Assembly: GCF_013200955.2 (NCBI RefSeq)
Contig: NZ_CP053697.2
Span: 744,001 to 808,000 of the forward strand
Direction of reading: 5' to 3'
From: Pseudomonas campi
Lineage (GTDB): Bacteria; Pseudomonadota; Gammaproteobacteria; Pseudomonadales; Pseudomonadaceae
Length of the DNA stretch: 64,000 nucleotides
In this document: positions 25,273 to 33,605 of the stretch, piece by piece
Layout: the number at the start of each line of letters is the position of its first letter
Numbering within the stretch: the first letter of the stretch is position 1
The notes under the pieces: model-generated
The model's database searches: none
Told to the model about the DNA's origin: nothing
The model's input: only the letters and a program-made list of their open reading frames with translations
Translations under genes and position numbers: made by a program

Positions 25273-26156
25273 CAGTGCGGTAGCGAGGTCAGATTGCTTT
25301 GCCCGCGCTGGGCAAAGAACTGATCCAGCCAGGCCTGATAGTGCTGCAGGGTGGTGGCCGGGACATAGGCTTTCTGCGCCTGCTGGAAGTAGGCGATCAC
25401 TGCCGGCTGGCGCGCGATCTGATCGATCTGCCGAACCAGCTCTGCGCCCTCGGGGGTGCGGCTGCAGTAGATGCCGCTGACCAGTGGCGTGCTCGCCTCC
25501 TGCAAGGGCAGCAAGCTGAGCCCCTGGGCCGCGCCCTGTTGCTGGACGAACTGGGTGACTTCGGCATATTCCAGCAGGTAGTCGATGCGCCCGTGCGCGA
25601 GCATGTCGAACAGGTTGTTGCCGGCGCTGCTGGTCTGGATGCGCAGCAGTTGGGGCTGTACCGCCGGATCATTGAGCAGCGAGTCGAGGTTCGGGCCATA
25701 GCTGCGGTCCTGGATCAGGCCGCCACGCAGCTGGGAGTCCTGCAGCAGCGCGCGTAGCGAGACTTCGCTCTGTCCGGCGGCAAGGCGCGCCTGGTCGCTG
25801 CTGCGTACCAGCAACTGATGGGGCATGGCGACGAACAGGCCGACAAAGTGGCCGAGCTGGTCGCGCTCGGGCGTGCGGATGGTCGGCAGCAGGCAGGTGG
25901 TGCCCGGCTGCTTGAGCTGTTCGAGGCCGCGACTGAGGTTGACCAGCTGGAGTCGGTGGCGGTACTGCGGCAAGCGTTCGGTCACTTGCTTGAGCAGGTC
26001 GATGATGATGCCGCTATGCGGCTGGCCGTCGCGCAGATTGACCAGGCCGGGCCAGGGGTTGGTGCCCCAGACGATCTCCTGTGGCTCGGCCCGCAGCTCA
26101 GCGCCCAGGGTGAGTAGCGAGAAAACCAGCAGGGTGCGAAGCAGGCGAGCAGGCAT
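25272..26156 (-). CDS. Periplasmic substrate-binding protein, TIGR02285-like (orphan)
   Basis: A 294-residue protein with a signal peptide (about residues 1-23) and a family 3-type binding fold beginning EIVWGTNPWPGLVNL. It resembles the TIGR02285 group, Pseudomonas-type proteins that lack transporter partners. No permease gene is adjacent. The ligand is unknown. Start ATG at 26156 gives a compact signal peptide. The stop codon touches the right end of a structured repeat. Confidence 0.78.
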   Translation of the reverse strand: MPARLLRTLLVFSLLTLGAELRAEPQEIVWGTNPWPGLVNLRDGQPHSGIIIDLLKQVTERLPQYRHRLQLVNLSRGLEQLKQPGTTCLLPTIRTPERDQLGHFVGLFVAMPHQLLVRSSDQARLAAGQSEVSLRALLQDSQLRGGLIQDRSYGPNLDSLLNDPAVQPQLLRIQTSSAGNNLFDMLAHGRIDYLLEYAEVTQFVQQQGAAQGLSLLPLQEASTPLVSGIYCSRTPEGAELVRQIDQIARQPAVIAYFQQAQKAYVPATTLQHYQAWLDQFFAQRGQSNLTSLPH

Positions 26157-26237
26157 GGTCTGAACCAGCAGGGGGAGGCCTGTGCAGTCTAGCAAGGCCC
26201 TCCGCCGGCGTTTCGCAGAGTGAGCGGTGCGGGATGC

Positions 26238-26810
26238 TCAGCCCGCCAGCAGCCAGGCCCCGGTGATCGCCGAAGCGCCGCCGGCCAGGCGAACCAGTGG
26301 CGCCGCGGCCTGTGGCAGGTAGCGCACCAACGCGTAGCCAATAGCGTGCAGGACTGCGGTGGCGATCACGAAGCCAACGGCATAGCCCCAGGGGCTGGCC
26401 AGCTCGGGCAGTTCCAGGCCGTGGGCCACACCATGAGTCAGAGCGAACAGGCTGGTGAGGCTCAGCGCCACCACCATCGGCAGGCGCGCGGCGACCGCTA
26501 CCAGCAGACCGAAGGCCAGTACCGAACCGGCGATACCGGTTTCCATTAGCGGGATCTGCACGCTGGCGAAGCCGAGCAGGCCGCCTAGCAGCATGCTGGC
26601 GACGAAGGTCAGCGGCAGTGCCCAGCGCGCGGCGCCGCTCTGTTGCGCGGCCCACAGGCCGACGGCGAGCATGGCCAGCAGGTGGTCGAGGCCGAAAAGC
26701 GGGTGGGCTAGGCCGGCCATCAGCCCGGCGTGGTCGTGGCCGGTATGGGCAAAGGCCACGGCCGGGGTGAGGAACAGGGCTAGGGCGTAGAGGGATTTAC
26801 GCAGGTTCAT
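26238..26810 (-). CDS. ureJ: HupE/UreJ family nickel permease-like protein
   Basis: A 190-residue membrane protein with a cleavable signal (ending VAFA) and an N-terminal His motif (HTGHDHAG) directly after it, then about six helices with HPLFGLDHLLAMLAVGLWA, the HupE/UreJ signature. The family moves nickel or cobalt for urease or hydrogenase. It follows ureG, so urease is the expected client. Ribosome site GGAGAATC precedes ATG 26810. Confidence 0.88.
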   Translation of the reverse strand: MNLRKSLYALALFLTPAVAFAHTGHDHAGLMAGLAHPLFGLDHLLAMLAVGLWAAQQSGAARWALPLTFVASMLLGGLLGFASVQIPLMETGIAGSVLAFGLLVAVAARLPMVVALSLTSLFALTHGVAHGLELPELASPWGYAVGFVIATAVLHAIGYALVRYLPQAAAPLVRLAGGASAITGAWLLAG

Positions 26811-26845
26811 GCTGATTCTCCTTGGCAATATGGCGGGGGCGGTCA

Positions 26846-26892
26846 CCCTCTCCCCCGGTCCCTCTCCCGCAAGCGGGAGAGGGAGAGGGAGG
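26846..26892. repeat. CCCTCTCCC...GGGAGAGGG extragenic palindrome
   Basis: CCCTCTCCCGCAAGCGGGAG-type stem between ureG and ureJ; same family near 41064, 48859, 53156, 53267, 59867 and 59963. Confidence 0.7.
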
Positions 26893-26894
26893 TT

Positions 26895-27509
26895 TTAGGC
26901 CGCGCTGAGCATGCCGTGGCGTTCGATGAAGGCGATGATCTCGTCGAGACCCTGGCCAACCTTCTGGTTGCTGAACACGAAGGGCTTGTCGCCGCGCATC
27001 TTGCGCGCGTCGCGGTCCATCACTTCCAGCGAGGCACCGACCATCGGTGCCAGGTCGACCTTGTTGATCACCAGCAGATCGGACTTGCAGATGCCCGGCC
27101 CGCCCTTGCGTGGCAGCTTGTCGCCGGCGGATACGTCGATCACATACAGGGTCAGGTCCGACAGCTCGGGGCTGAAGGTGGCTGAGAGGTTGTCACCGCC
27201 GGATTCGACGATGATCAGGTCGAGGCCAGGGAAGCGCCGGTTGAGCTGGTCGACCGCTTCCAGGTTGATCGAGGCGTCCTCGCGGATCGCCGTGTGCGGG
27301 CAGCCGCCGGTTTCCACGCCGATGATCCGCTCCGGCGCCAGGGCTTCGTTGCGCACCAGGAACTGGGCGTCTTCCTGGGTGTAGATGTCGTTGGTCACCA
27401 CGGCGATGTTGTAGCGCTCGCGCAGGGCCAGGCACAGGGCCAGGGTCAGGGCGGTCTTGCCGGATCCGACCGGGCCGCCGATGCCGACGCGCAGGGGTTG
27501 GCTGTTCAT
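26895..27509 (-). CDS. ureG: Urease accessory GTPase UreG
   Basis: A 204-residue SIMIBI GTPase of standard UreG length. Walker A is [12 protein letters not shown] (11-22), the nickel-site motif is CPHT in [13 protein letters not shown], and [16 protein letters not shown] and INKVDLAP are conserved. It delivers nickel to apo-urease in a UreD/F/G complex. The start follows ureF by 13 bases, placing ureE-ureF-ureG-ureJ in one operon. UreD and the urease subunits are not in the window, as in P. aeruginosa where they lie elsewhere. Confidence 0.97.
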   Translation of the reverse strand: MNSQPLRVGIGGPVGSGKTALTLALCLALRERYNIAVVTNDIYTQEDAQFLVRNEALAPERIIGVETGGCPHTAIREDASINLEAVDQLNRRFPGLDLIIVESGGDNLSATFSPELSDLTLYVIDVSAGDKLPRKGGPGICKSDLLVINKVDLAPMVGASLEVMDRDARKMRGDKPFVFSNQKVGQGLDEIIAFIERHGMLSAA

Positions 27510-27522
27510 ACAAGCTTCCTTA

Positions 27523-28197
27523 TCAAGAACGGAATAGACGGCTGTACTGGCGCTCATGCGCCATGCTCGCCAGGGCCAGGCCAAACGCGGCGCTGCCCCA
27601 GTGGGCGGGTTCGAGTGCGCTGGCCAGGCGCTGTGCCTGTTCCAGTTGGGGTAACAGTTGCGAGGTGAGGCGCTGGGCGGCTTGCTGGCCGAGCGGCAGG
27701 GTCTTCATCAGCACCGCCAGCTGGTTTTCCAGCCAGCCCCAAAGCCAGGCAGCCAGGGCATCCTGGGCGTCGATCTGCCAGGCGCGGGCGGCCAGGGCCC
27801 AGGCAGCGGCCAGGCCGATTGCGTGTTGCCCGGCGAGAAAATCGCGGGCGGCCTGGTCCAGTTCCGGCAGGCCGTCGAGCAATTGCCTGAGCGAGTAGCC
27901 CATCTGCCGGCTTTCCAGGGCCAGCTCGCGTGTTTCGCGGCTGGCGCGGTGTTGCTCGGTCAGCTCGCCCAGGGCCTGCCAGTCGGCGCTGGCGGCGGCC
28001 GTGCAATGGGCCAGCAGCAGCGGCGCTTCGAAGCGCGCCAGGTTGAGCAGCAGCTGATCGGCGATCCAGCGCGCGGCGCTGTCCTGGCTGTCGACCAAGC
28101 CCTGCTCGACGGCCATTTCCAGGCCTTGCGAGTAGCTGTAGCCGCCGATCGGCAACTGCGGGCTGGCGAGTCTGAGTAGAGCCCAAGCCTTATTCAT
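27523..28197 (-). CDS. ureF: Urease accessory protein UreF
   Basis: A 224-residue, all-helical protein with the UreF N-terminal signature [20 protein letters not shown] (residues 7-26). UreF acts as the GTPase gate between UreG and urease. Start ATG at 28197; a longer frame continues into ureE but has no UreF similarity. It lies 34 bases after ureE and 13 before ureG. Confidence 0.95.
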   Translation of the reverse strand: MNKAWALLRLASPQLPIGGYSYSQGLEMAVEQGLVDSQDSAARWIADQLLLNLARFEAPLLLAHCTAAASADWQALGELTEQHRASRETRELALESRQMGYSLRQLLDGLPELDQAARDFLAGQHAIGLAAAWALAARAWQIDAQDALAAWLWGWLENQLAVLMKTLPLGQQAAQRLTSQLLPQLEQAQRLASALEPAHWGSAAFGLALASMAHERQYSRLFRS

Positions 28198-28231
28198 GGC
28201 ATGGCCTGCCTGAGGAACGCCCAGGCCTTGT

Positions 28232-28732
28232 TCACAGGCGCACGCCGAACTGGTGCAGGCGCGGGGCGTAGCTGAACTCGGCATCGCCGGCGTGGGAGTG
28301 ATGGTGGCCGCCGCCATAGGCGCCGTGTTCCGGCTGGAACGCGGCCTCCACCGTGCAGGTGGTGGCGCCGAGCTGGTCGAGCATGGCCTTGAGCACGTAG
28401 TCGTCGAGCAGGCGCAGCCAGCCGTCGCCCAGTTGCAGGGCGACGTGGCGATTGCCCAGGTGGTAGGCGGCGCGGGTCAGTTCGAAATTGCTCTCGCAGG
28501 TGACGTGCAGCAGGGTTTCCGGGCGGGCGCAGACGCGCACGATGCGACCGTCCTGGGCGCGCAGGAAGTCGCCATCACGCAGCGGCGACTGGCCGCGGTC
28601 GAGGAACAGGCCGACATCCTCGCCGCTCGCGCTGAAGCAGCGCAGGCGGCTCTTGCTGCGTGCATCGAAGTTCAGATGCAGTTCTTCGTCCCAGTGCGCC
28701 TGGGGTTCGAGGCGGTGGTGAATCACCAGCAT
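28232..28732 (-). CDS. ureE: Urease accessory nickel metallochaperone UreE
   Basis: A 166-residue chaperone with the two UreE domains and a histidine-rich tail (HGAYGGGHHHSHAGD, about residues 135-149) for nickel. The nickel-dimer site is in the LGNRHVALQ stretch (His95 region). First gene of the ureEFGJ operon; ATG at 28732. Its upstream region faces the end of desT. Confidence 0.95.
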   Translation of the reverse strand: MLVIHHRLEPQAHWDEELHLNFDARSKSRLRCFSASGEDVGLFLDRGQSPLRDGDFLRAQDGRIVRVCARPETLLHVTCESNFELTRAAYHLGNRHVALQLGDGWLRLLDDYVLKAMLDQLGATTCTVEAAFQPEHGAYGGGHHHSHAGDAEFSYAPRLHQFGVRL

Positions 28733-28862
28733 GTCAGGCTTCCAGCCAGAGGAGAGTGCTGGAACTAGAGCAAGGGGCTTGCCAATTCAGGTTGGGCGCG
28801 GGCAGGCGGGCCACTGTGCCTGATTACGGGGCTGGCCGATGAGCTGTTGTGGTGCGCTGTCT

Positions 28863-28934
28863 GTGTCGGCGCACCTTGTTGGTGCTTGCGTGGTCGAGTG
28901 TGCCCGCAGCTCTGTTGGGCGGGTGCGCCGACAC
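28863..28934. repeat. 13-bp perfect inverted repeat between ureE and desT
   Basis: GTGTCGGCGCACC (28863-28875) and GGTGCGCCGACAC (28922-28934) pair perfectly over a 46-base loop. No T-tract follows. It could be a processing or termination structure for desT or a leader for ureE. Confidence 0.5.
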
Positions 28935-29004
28935 CCTTCCTGGGGCTGCCAGCATGACCAGCGCGGTGCGCACGGCACATCTCGCAACCGATCAGCTCAG
29001 GTGT

Positions 29005-29640
29005 TTATTCGTCGCCGTTGCCCAGGCCGCGCCACAGCTTGGCGCCGACGAAGATGAAGCGCAGCTGCTGGATCATCTTCGCTTCCGGGGTCAAGTGTGC
29101 CGGCAGGGATGGCGCCGGTGGGTCGATCAGTTCCGGCAGGGTGGCGAAGATGGTTTTCACCACCAGGTCGGCGAGTACGTCCAGCGCTGGGCGGTCGAGG
29201 TGCTGCAGCTTGGGCATCTGGCTCAGGTCGGCGACCAGATCGGCGGCGATGCTCGCGCGCAGGGTACCGATCGCCAGACGCACCGACAGCGAGCCGCCGT
29301 ATTGCTCGCGGGCAAGGAAGAGGAATTGCGAGCGATCGGCGGCGACGGCGGTGAGGAAGATGCGCACCGAGGCGTCGATCACCCCGCCCAGCTCGAACTC
29401 GTTGTGGCGCACTGCGCGGATGGCGTTACGGAAGGTCTCGCCGACCTCGGCGACCAGCGCCAGGCCCAGCTGGTCCATGTCTTCGAAGTGGCGGTAGAAG
29501 CCGGTCGGCACGATCCCGGCGGCGCGGCTGACTTCGCGCAGGCTCAGGCTGTCGAAGCCGCGGTTGCTGTCCATCAGCTCGCGGGCAGCAGCCATCAGGG
29601 CTTGGCGGGTCTGCTGTTTCTGTGTGGCGCGTGGCGACAT
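29005..29640 (-). CDS. desT: TetR family repressor DesT
   Basis: A 211-residue TetR regulator: N-terminal helix-turn-helix (SLREVSRAAGIVPTGFYRHF, residues 32-51) and a ligand pocket for acyl-CoA. Identification rests on sequence and synteny: it is divergent from desC-desB and next to ureE, as in P. aeruginosa, where DesT reads the saturated/unsaturated acyl-CoA ratio and represses desCB. Two operator-like repeats lie in the intergenic gap. ATG at 29640. Confidence 0.93.
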   Translation of the reverse strand: MSPRATQKQQTRQALMAAARELMDSNRGFDSLSLREVSRAAGIVPTGFYRHFEDMDQLGLALVAEVGETFRNAIRAVRHNEFELGGVIDASVRIFLTAVAADRSQFLFLAREQYGGSLSVRLAIGTLRASIAADLVADLSQMPKLQHLDRPALDVLADLVVKTIFATLPELIDPPAPSLPAHLTPEAKMIQQLRFIFVGAKLWRGLGNGDE

Positions 29641-29720
29641 GGGCTCTCGGTGTTCCGGCCTGGTGCGGGTTAGCGCCGCACTCTAACAAATGCGCTTTAT
29701 GGGCGTCGAACCGGCTTTTC

Positions 29721-29779
29721 AGTGTACGAGTGTTGACTGAGTGGCAAGTGTCTGCCATTTTTGTGTACAAGTGTTCACT
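29721..29779. promoter_or_regulatory. Tandem DesT operator-like sites and desCB promoter
   Basis: AGTGTACGAGTGTTGACT (29721-29738) and TGTGTACAAGTGTTCACT (29762-29779) match at 15 of 18 positions. Both have the dyad GT..AC....GT..AC and centres 41 bases apart. TTGACT (29733) with CATTTT 17 bases on is a plausible promoter lying between them. Confidence 0.65.
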
Positions 29780-29790
29780 GGAGTCGTGCC

Positions 29791-30879
29791 ATGACCCTAA
29801 TCCCGATGAGCTGGTCGCGTGTTCTGAGTCCTCTGCTGCAGCCGCTGCGCTGGCTGGTTAGACGGCGTTGGTTGCGTGAGGCCGAGGTGGATGCCGTATT
29901 GGCCTGGCTGCAGCCAGGCTGGCGGCTGAACCGGGTGTTCGCTCGCGTCGAGGGGCGCGAATGGGTGGCCGAAGACATGCTCGCGCTGCGTCTGCGCTGC
30001 AACGGCAATGCGCGCGGTTGGCGTGCCGGTCAGCATGTGCAGCTGTATCTGCAGCTGGACGGCGTGCGCCACAGTCGCAGTTACAGCCTGACCCATGTCG
30101 GCCGCGCTGGGCGCATTGAGCTGGCGATCCGTCGCCAGCCGGGTGGGCGCCTGTCCAATCGTCTGCTCGACCATCTGCCCGTGGGCGCGCTGCTGGAGCT
30201 GGGCCAGGCCCAGGGTGAACTGTGCTGGCCGCAGGAGTCCACCGGTGTCGTTCTGCTGGCTGCCGGCAGTGGCATCACGCCCTTGCTCGGTCTGCTACGT
30301 GAGGCGCTGGCTCGCGGCTTTACCGCCCCCATAAGCCTGCTGCATTACATCCGCGAACAGGGTCAGCGGCCGTTTGTCGAGGAGCTGCAGCAACTGATGC
30401 AGCGCCATCCGAACCTGAGCGTGCGCTGGGCGCTGACCGGCCAGGTGCAGTCCGACGCCGAACTGCAGGGGCGCTTCAGCGCCGAACACCTGCAGGGGCT
30501 GGCGCTGGACAGCGTGCTGGCCTGTGGGCCGGCCGGCTTCGTCGAGACAGTCGCCCAGCACTGGCGCGGGCCGCTGCAGGTGGAAGCTTTCACCGCCCCT
30601 GAGCGCAGTGTCGAACCCGGCAGCGCGGTGCGCCTGGGCTTTGCCCGCACGCGCCGGCAGGTCACGGGGGATAGCGCGCGCAGCCTGCTCGAACAGGCCG
30701 AGGCCGCCGGCCTGCGCCCGGCCCATGGCTGTCGCCAGGGCATCTGTGCCAGCTGCACCTGCACCCTGCTCAGCGGCACGGTGCGCGATTTGCGTAACGG
30801 CGCGCTGTTCGCCGAACCGGGGCAGTTGATCCGCCTGTGCATCAGTGCGCCGGCGAGCGATGTGGACATCGATCTGTAA
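29791..30879 (+). CDS. desC: Ferredoxin-NADP-type oxidoreductase DesC, electron donor to DesB
   Basis: A 362-residue three-domain reductase: FAD domain with RSYSLTHVG, NAD(P)H domain with AAGSGITPLLGLL, and a C-terminal plant-type [2Fe-2S] domain with C314, C319, C322 and C350. It passes electrons from NADPH to the desaturase encoded 42 bases downstream. GGAG lies seven bases before the ATG at 29791. The DesT-like sites upstream imply derepression when unsaturated acyl chains are low. Confidence 0.92.
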   Translation: MTLIPMSWSRVLSPLLQPLRWLVRRRWLREAEVDAVLAWLQPGWRLNRVFARVEGREWVAEDMLALRLRCNGNARGWRAGQHVQLYLQLDGVRHSRSYSLTHVGRAGRIELAIRRQPGGRLSNRLLDHLPVGALLELGQAQGELCWPQESTGVVLLAAGSGITPLLGLLREALARGFTAPISLLHYIREQGQRPFVEELQQLMQRHPNLSVRWALTGQVQSDAELQGRFSAEHLQGLALDSVLACGPAGFVETVAQHWRGPLQVEAFTAPERSVEPGSAVRLGFARTRRQVTGDSARSLLEQAEAAGLRPAHGCRQGICASCTCTLLSGTVRDLRNGALFAEPGQLIRLCISAPASDVDIDL

Positions 30880-30920
30880 TTTTCGCCTGCCGGAGCGGCA
30901 GGCAAACCGAGGTGACGACT

Positions 30921-32003
30921 ATGCGTAGCGATCGCGAACTGAGCCGCGTGGAACTGGATGCCTTTGGCGCCGAACTGGATGCCTTGCGCAGTCGTACCCT
31001 GGCCGATCTGGGCGAGGTGGATGCCCGCTATATCCGGCGGGTGCGCGGTGCGGTGCGGCTGTGCTGCTGGAGCGGGCGGGCGCTGCTGATACTCGGCTGG
31101 TTTCCGCCGACCTGGCTGCTCGGCACGCTGCTGCTGGGGCTGGGCAAGATCCTCGAGAACATGGAGCTGGGCCACAACGTCATCCATGGCCAGTACGACT
31201 GGATGAACGACCCGGAATTCGCCGGGCGCCGCTACGAGTGGGATATCGCCGGCCCGGCCGATTTCTGGCGGCACACCCACAACCATGTGCACCACACCTG
31301 GACCAATGTGCTGGGCATGGACGACGACGTCGGCTACGGCCTGGTGCGCCTGTTCCCCGAGCAGCGCTGGAAGCCTTTCTACCGCTGGCAACCGCTGTGG
31401 GTGACCTTGCAGGCGCTGCTGTTCCAGTACTCGATTGCCATCCAGCACCTGCGCCTGGATCAGGTCTACAAGGGCAAAATGAGCAAGGACGAGCTGCGTC
31501 CGCTGCTGCGCCAGTTCAATGCCAAAGTGCTGCGTCAGTGGTGCAAGGACTATCTGTTCTTCCCGCTGCTGGCCCTGCTGCTGGGCGCCAACGCCCTGGC
31601 CGTGCTGGCGGGGAACGTGCTGGCCAACCTGCTGCGCAACCTGTGGACCTTTGCGGTGATCTTCTGCGGTCACTTCACCGAGCAGGCGGCGGTGTTCAGC
31701 AAAGCCTCGGTGATCGGCGAGAGTCGCGGCCACTGGTACCTGCGCCAGTTGCGCGGGTCGAGCAACCTGAGCGGCGGCAAGCTGTTTCACATCCTCACCG
31801 GCAACCTCAGCCACCAGATCGAGCACCACCTGTTCCCCGATCTGCCGGCGCGGCGTTATGCGGCCCTGGCCGTGGAGGTGCGCGAGATCGCCGCGCGTTA
31901 TGGCCAGGTCTACAACTGCGGCAGTTTCAGTGCGCAACTGACCACGGTGCTGCAGCGGATCTGGAAGTACCGTGTGCCGGAGGCGGACGTGGTTGCTGCC
32001 TAG
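30921..32003 (+). CDS. desB: Acyl-CoA delta-9 desaturase DesB
   Basis: A 360-residue integral membrane desaturase. The three histidine boxes are GHNVIHG (H85, H89), HTHNHVHH (118-125) and HQIEHH (298-303), supplying the di-iron ligands. About four membrane helices separate them. It inserts a double bond into exogenously derived acyl-CoA in the aerobic route regulated by DesT. A GAGGTGACG ribosome region precedes ATG 30921. A REP pair begins 12 bases after the stop. Confidence 0.94.
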   Translation: MRSDRELSRVELDAFGAELDALRSRTLADLGEVDARYIRRVRGAVRLCCWSGRALLILGWFPPTWLLGTLLLGLGKILENMELGHNVIHGQYDWMNDPEFAGRRYEWDIAGPADFWRHTHNHVHHTWTNVLGMDDDVGYGLVRLFPEQRWKPFYRWQPLWVTLQALLFQYSIAIQHLRLDQVYKGKMSKDELRPLLRQFNAKVLRQWCKDYLFFPLLALLLGANALAVLAGNVLANLLRNLWTFAVIFCGHFTEQAAVFSKASVIGESRGHWYLRQLRGSSNLSGGKLFHILTGNLSHQIEHHLFPDLPARRYAALAVEVREIAARYGQVYNCGSFSAQLTTVLQRIWKYRVPEADVVAA

Positions 32004-32014
32004 GGGGCGCCAAT

Positions 32015-32079
32015 GTAGGAGCGAGCTCTGCTCGCGAAGCTCTGTCCGGGCCTGATTCGCGAGCAGAGCTCGCTCCTAC
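32015..32079. repeat. REP pair, GTAGGAGCGAGCTCTGCTCG family
   Basis: GTAGGAGCGAGCTCTGCTCG at 32015 is mirrored by its complement ending GCTCGCTCCTAC at 32079; between desB and the methyltransferase gene. Further copies at 38014 and 40880. Confidence 0.85.
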
Positions 32080-32095
32080 GGCATGGTTCGGATTG

Positions 32096-32818
32096 TTAGC
32101 GCTGGAACGAGCAGGTCAGGTAACGGTTGCTGAAACCGTAGCGCAGCATTGAGCCGAGGCGGGCGAACAGGTACAGCGGGCGTCGTTTGTAGTACAGCAG
32201 TACGGCATTGCCGACGCCTTCCGAACGGTGCTGCTTGGCCTGGTCCGGGCGCTTGGAAAACAGCCCCTTGAACTGCCACCACTGGATCTGCTCGAAGTGC
32301 TCTTGCGGGCGCAGGCCATGCTGGCGGAACAGGGCGAAGAACGAGCGGCGGCTGAAATCGTGCAGGTGGTGCGGATTGCCATCCAGGGTCGGGGTGATCG
32401 GCACCGAGGCGATCACTCGGCCACCTGCGGCCAATAGGCGGGCGTAGTTGTCGACCAGGCGCTGCGGGCTGGGCAGGTGCTCAATGGTTTCCAGGCTGAC
32501 GATGCTGTCGAACGGTTGCTCGGCGGCAAACTGCTCGGCATCGGCGCAGACATAGCGCAGGTTGGGCAACTGGTAGTGCTGCTGGGCATAGGCGATGGCG
32601 GCCGGGTCGATATCGACACCGGTGACCTGGCGCTGCGGGTTGCGTTCGGCCAGCAGGGCGGTGCCGTAGCCGCAGCCACAGGCCATGTCGAGGATGTATT
32701 CGCCGCTCAGCTGCCGGGCCGCGAACTCGTAGCGCTCCATGTGGATACGCAGGGTGGTCTGGTCGTCGCTGCTGTGTGGGTCGAGATCCTTGGGGTAGAT
32801 CCGCTCGATCGTGTGCAT
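32096..32818 (-). CDS. Class I SAM-dependent methyltransferase
   Basis: A 240-residue protein with a Rossmann methyltransferase core: motif I ILDMACGCGYGTAL (about residues 42-55), motif II TGVDID, and the post-II acidic site SLETIEHL. A C-terminal basic, hydrophobic tail may contact membranes. The combination resembles methyltransferases of lipopolysaccharide or small-molecule biosynthesis, but no such cluster is adjacent. ATG at 32818. Substrate unknown. Confidence 0.85.
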   Translation of the reverse strand: MHTIERIYPKDLDPHSSDDQTTLRIHMERYEFAARQLSGEYILDMACGCGYGTALLAERNPQRQVTGVDIDPAAIAYAQQHYQLPNLRYVCADAEQFAAEQPFDSIVSLETIEHLPSPQRLVDNYARLLAAGGRVIASVPITPTLDGNPHHLHDFSRRSFFALFRQHGLRPQEHFEQIQWWQFKGLFSKRPDQAKQHRSEGVGNAVLLYYKRRPLYLFARLGSMLRYGFSNRYLTCSFQR

Positions 32819-32897
32819 GGCTGCCTGCCTGATTCTGGTCGGCTAGGACTATAAGGCAGTCAGCTACGACGCGCCCAGCCGGGGCTGTCGTCGGCCA

Positions 32898-32932
32898 TGA
32901 AAAAGCCGGTGAATGCTGGGCAGTCACCGGCT
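32898..32932 (-). terminator. Rho-independent terminator for the repeat-protein gene
   Basis: On the minus strand AGCCGGTGA pairs with TCACCGGCT and is followed by TTTTT. It lies about 80 bases after the stop codon at 33012. Confidence 0.8.
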
Positions 32933-33011
32933 GGTTCGGCTGGGTTGTGTTGCTTCACGGGTGCGACCTTACTGCTAGCGGATATCGATCAGCTTGAGAG
33001 GCCTGTGGGCT

Positions 33012-33461
33012 TCAGGCTACGCGGAAGGCCTTGGTGCGCTCGGCGCCGTTCTCGGCGACAGCGTCACGCTGGTGCAGGCGGTCGGCACCGCCTTCGGCCA
33101 CGCGGAAGGCCTTGGTGCGCTCGGAACCGTTCTCAGCGACAGCGTCACGCTGGTGCAGACGGTCGGCACCGCCTTCGGCTATGCGGAAGGCCTTGGTGCG
33201 CTCGGAACCGTTTTCGGCGACATCGTCACGCTGGTGCAGGCGGTCCGCACCATCTTCGGCTACGCGGAAGGACTTGGTACGTTCTGCACCATCTTCGGCA
33301 ACGCGGAAAGCCTTGGTGCGCTCGCTACCGTTCTCGCTGAGGGTTTCGCTGCTGTGGGCGGCTTTGACTTCGGTCAGCGGTGGCTGATCTTTGCCGGGCA
33401 GGGCGAAGGCGGAAGTGGTCAGGGTGGCCAGGATCAGGCTGGCGAGAATCTGCTTTTTCAT
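33012..33461 (-). CDS. Secreted tandem-repeat protein (VAExGxxR repeats)
   Basis: A 149-residue protein with a Sec signal peptide (MKKQILASLILATLTTSAFA). The rest is nearly all repeat: a 27-residue unit made of two 13-14-residue halves, VAENGSERTKAFR and VAEGGADRLHQRDA, present about three times, preceded by related single halves. All halves share VAExG-[SA]-[ED]-R. The mature protein is very polar and probably extended or a beta-solenoid. Similar Pseudomonas proteins exist, sometimes named phage infection protein without proof. Function unknown. The gene is monocistronic, with a terminator at 32898. Confidence 0.75.
   Translation of the reverse strand: MKKQILASLILATLTTSAFALPGKDQPPLTEVKAAHSSETLSENGSERTKAFRVAEDGAERTKSFRVAEDGADRLHQRDDVAENGSERTKAFRIAEGGADRLHQRDAVAENGSERTKAFRVAEGGADRLHQRDAVAENGAERTKAFRVA
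33036..33278. repeat. 81-bp tandem DNA repeat inside the secreted-protein gene
   Basis: Three consecutive 81-base units begin at 33036, 33117 and 33198, each starting GCGCTCGG; first and second differ at only a few positions, the third more. A partial fourth follows. Confidence 0.85.
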
Positions 33462-33605
33462 TTTGGGCTCCTTGTGGGGGCGTAAGTGAGTACGGAGCCC
33501 ATACTACTCACGGAGCCTGAATACAGAACTTGACCCTCCTAATAGTAACCATCGATACGCGTGATGGTCCGCTTTGGAGGCTCTACAGCGGGGCTTTCGG
33601 CCTGA

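Noticed and set aside
26846..26892. CCCTCTCCC palindrome as a terminator of ureG.
   Set aside because: The same element appears in many unrelated contexts and lacks a U-tract; treated as a dispersed repeat.
28849..29673. Plus-strand frame of 274 codons beginning like a lipoprotein signal (LLGGC).
   Set aside because: Most of it is antisense to desT and the body is a low-complexity shadow of the high-GC third positions; the signal-like start is likely chance.
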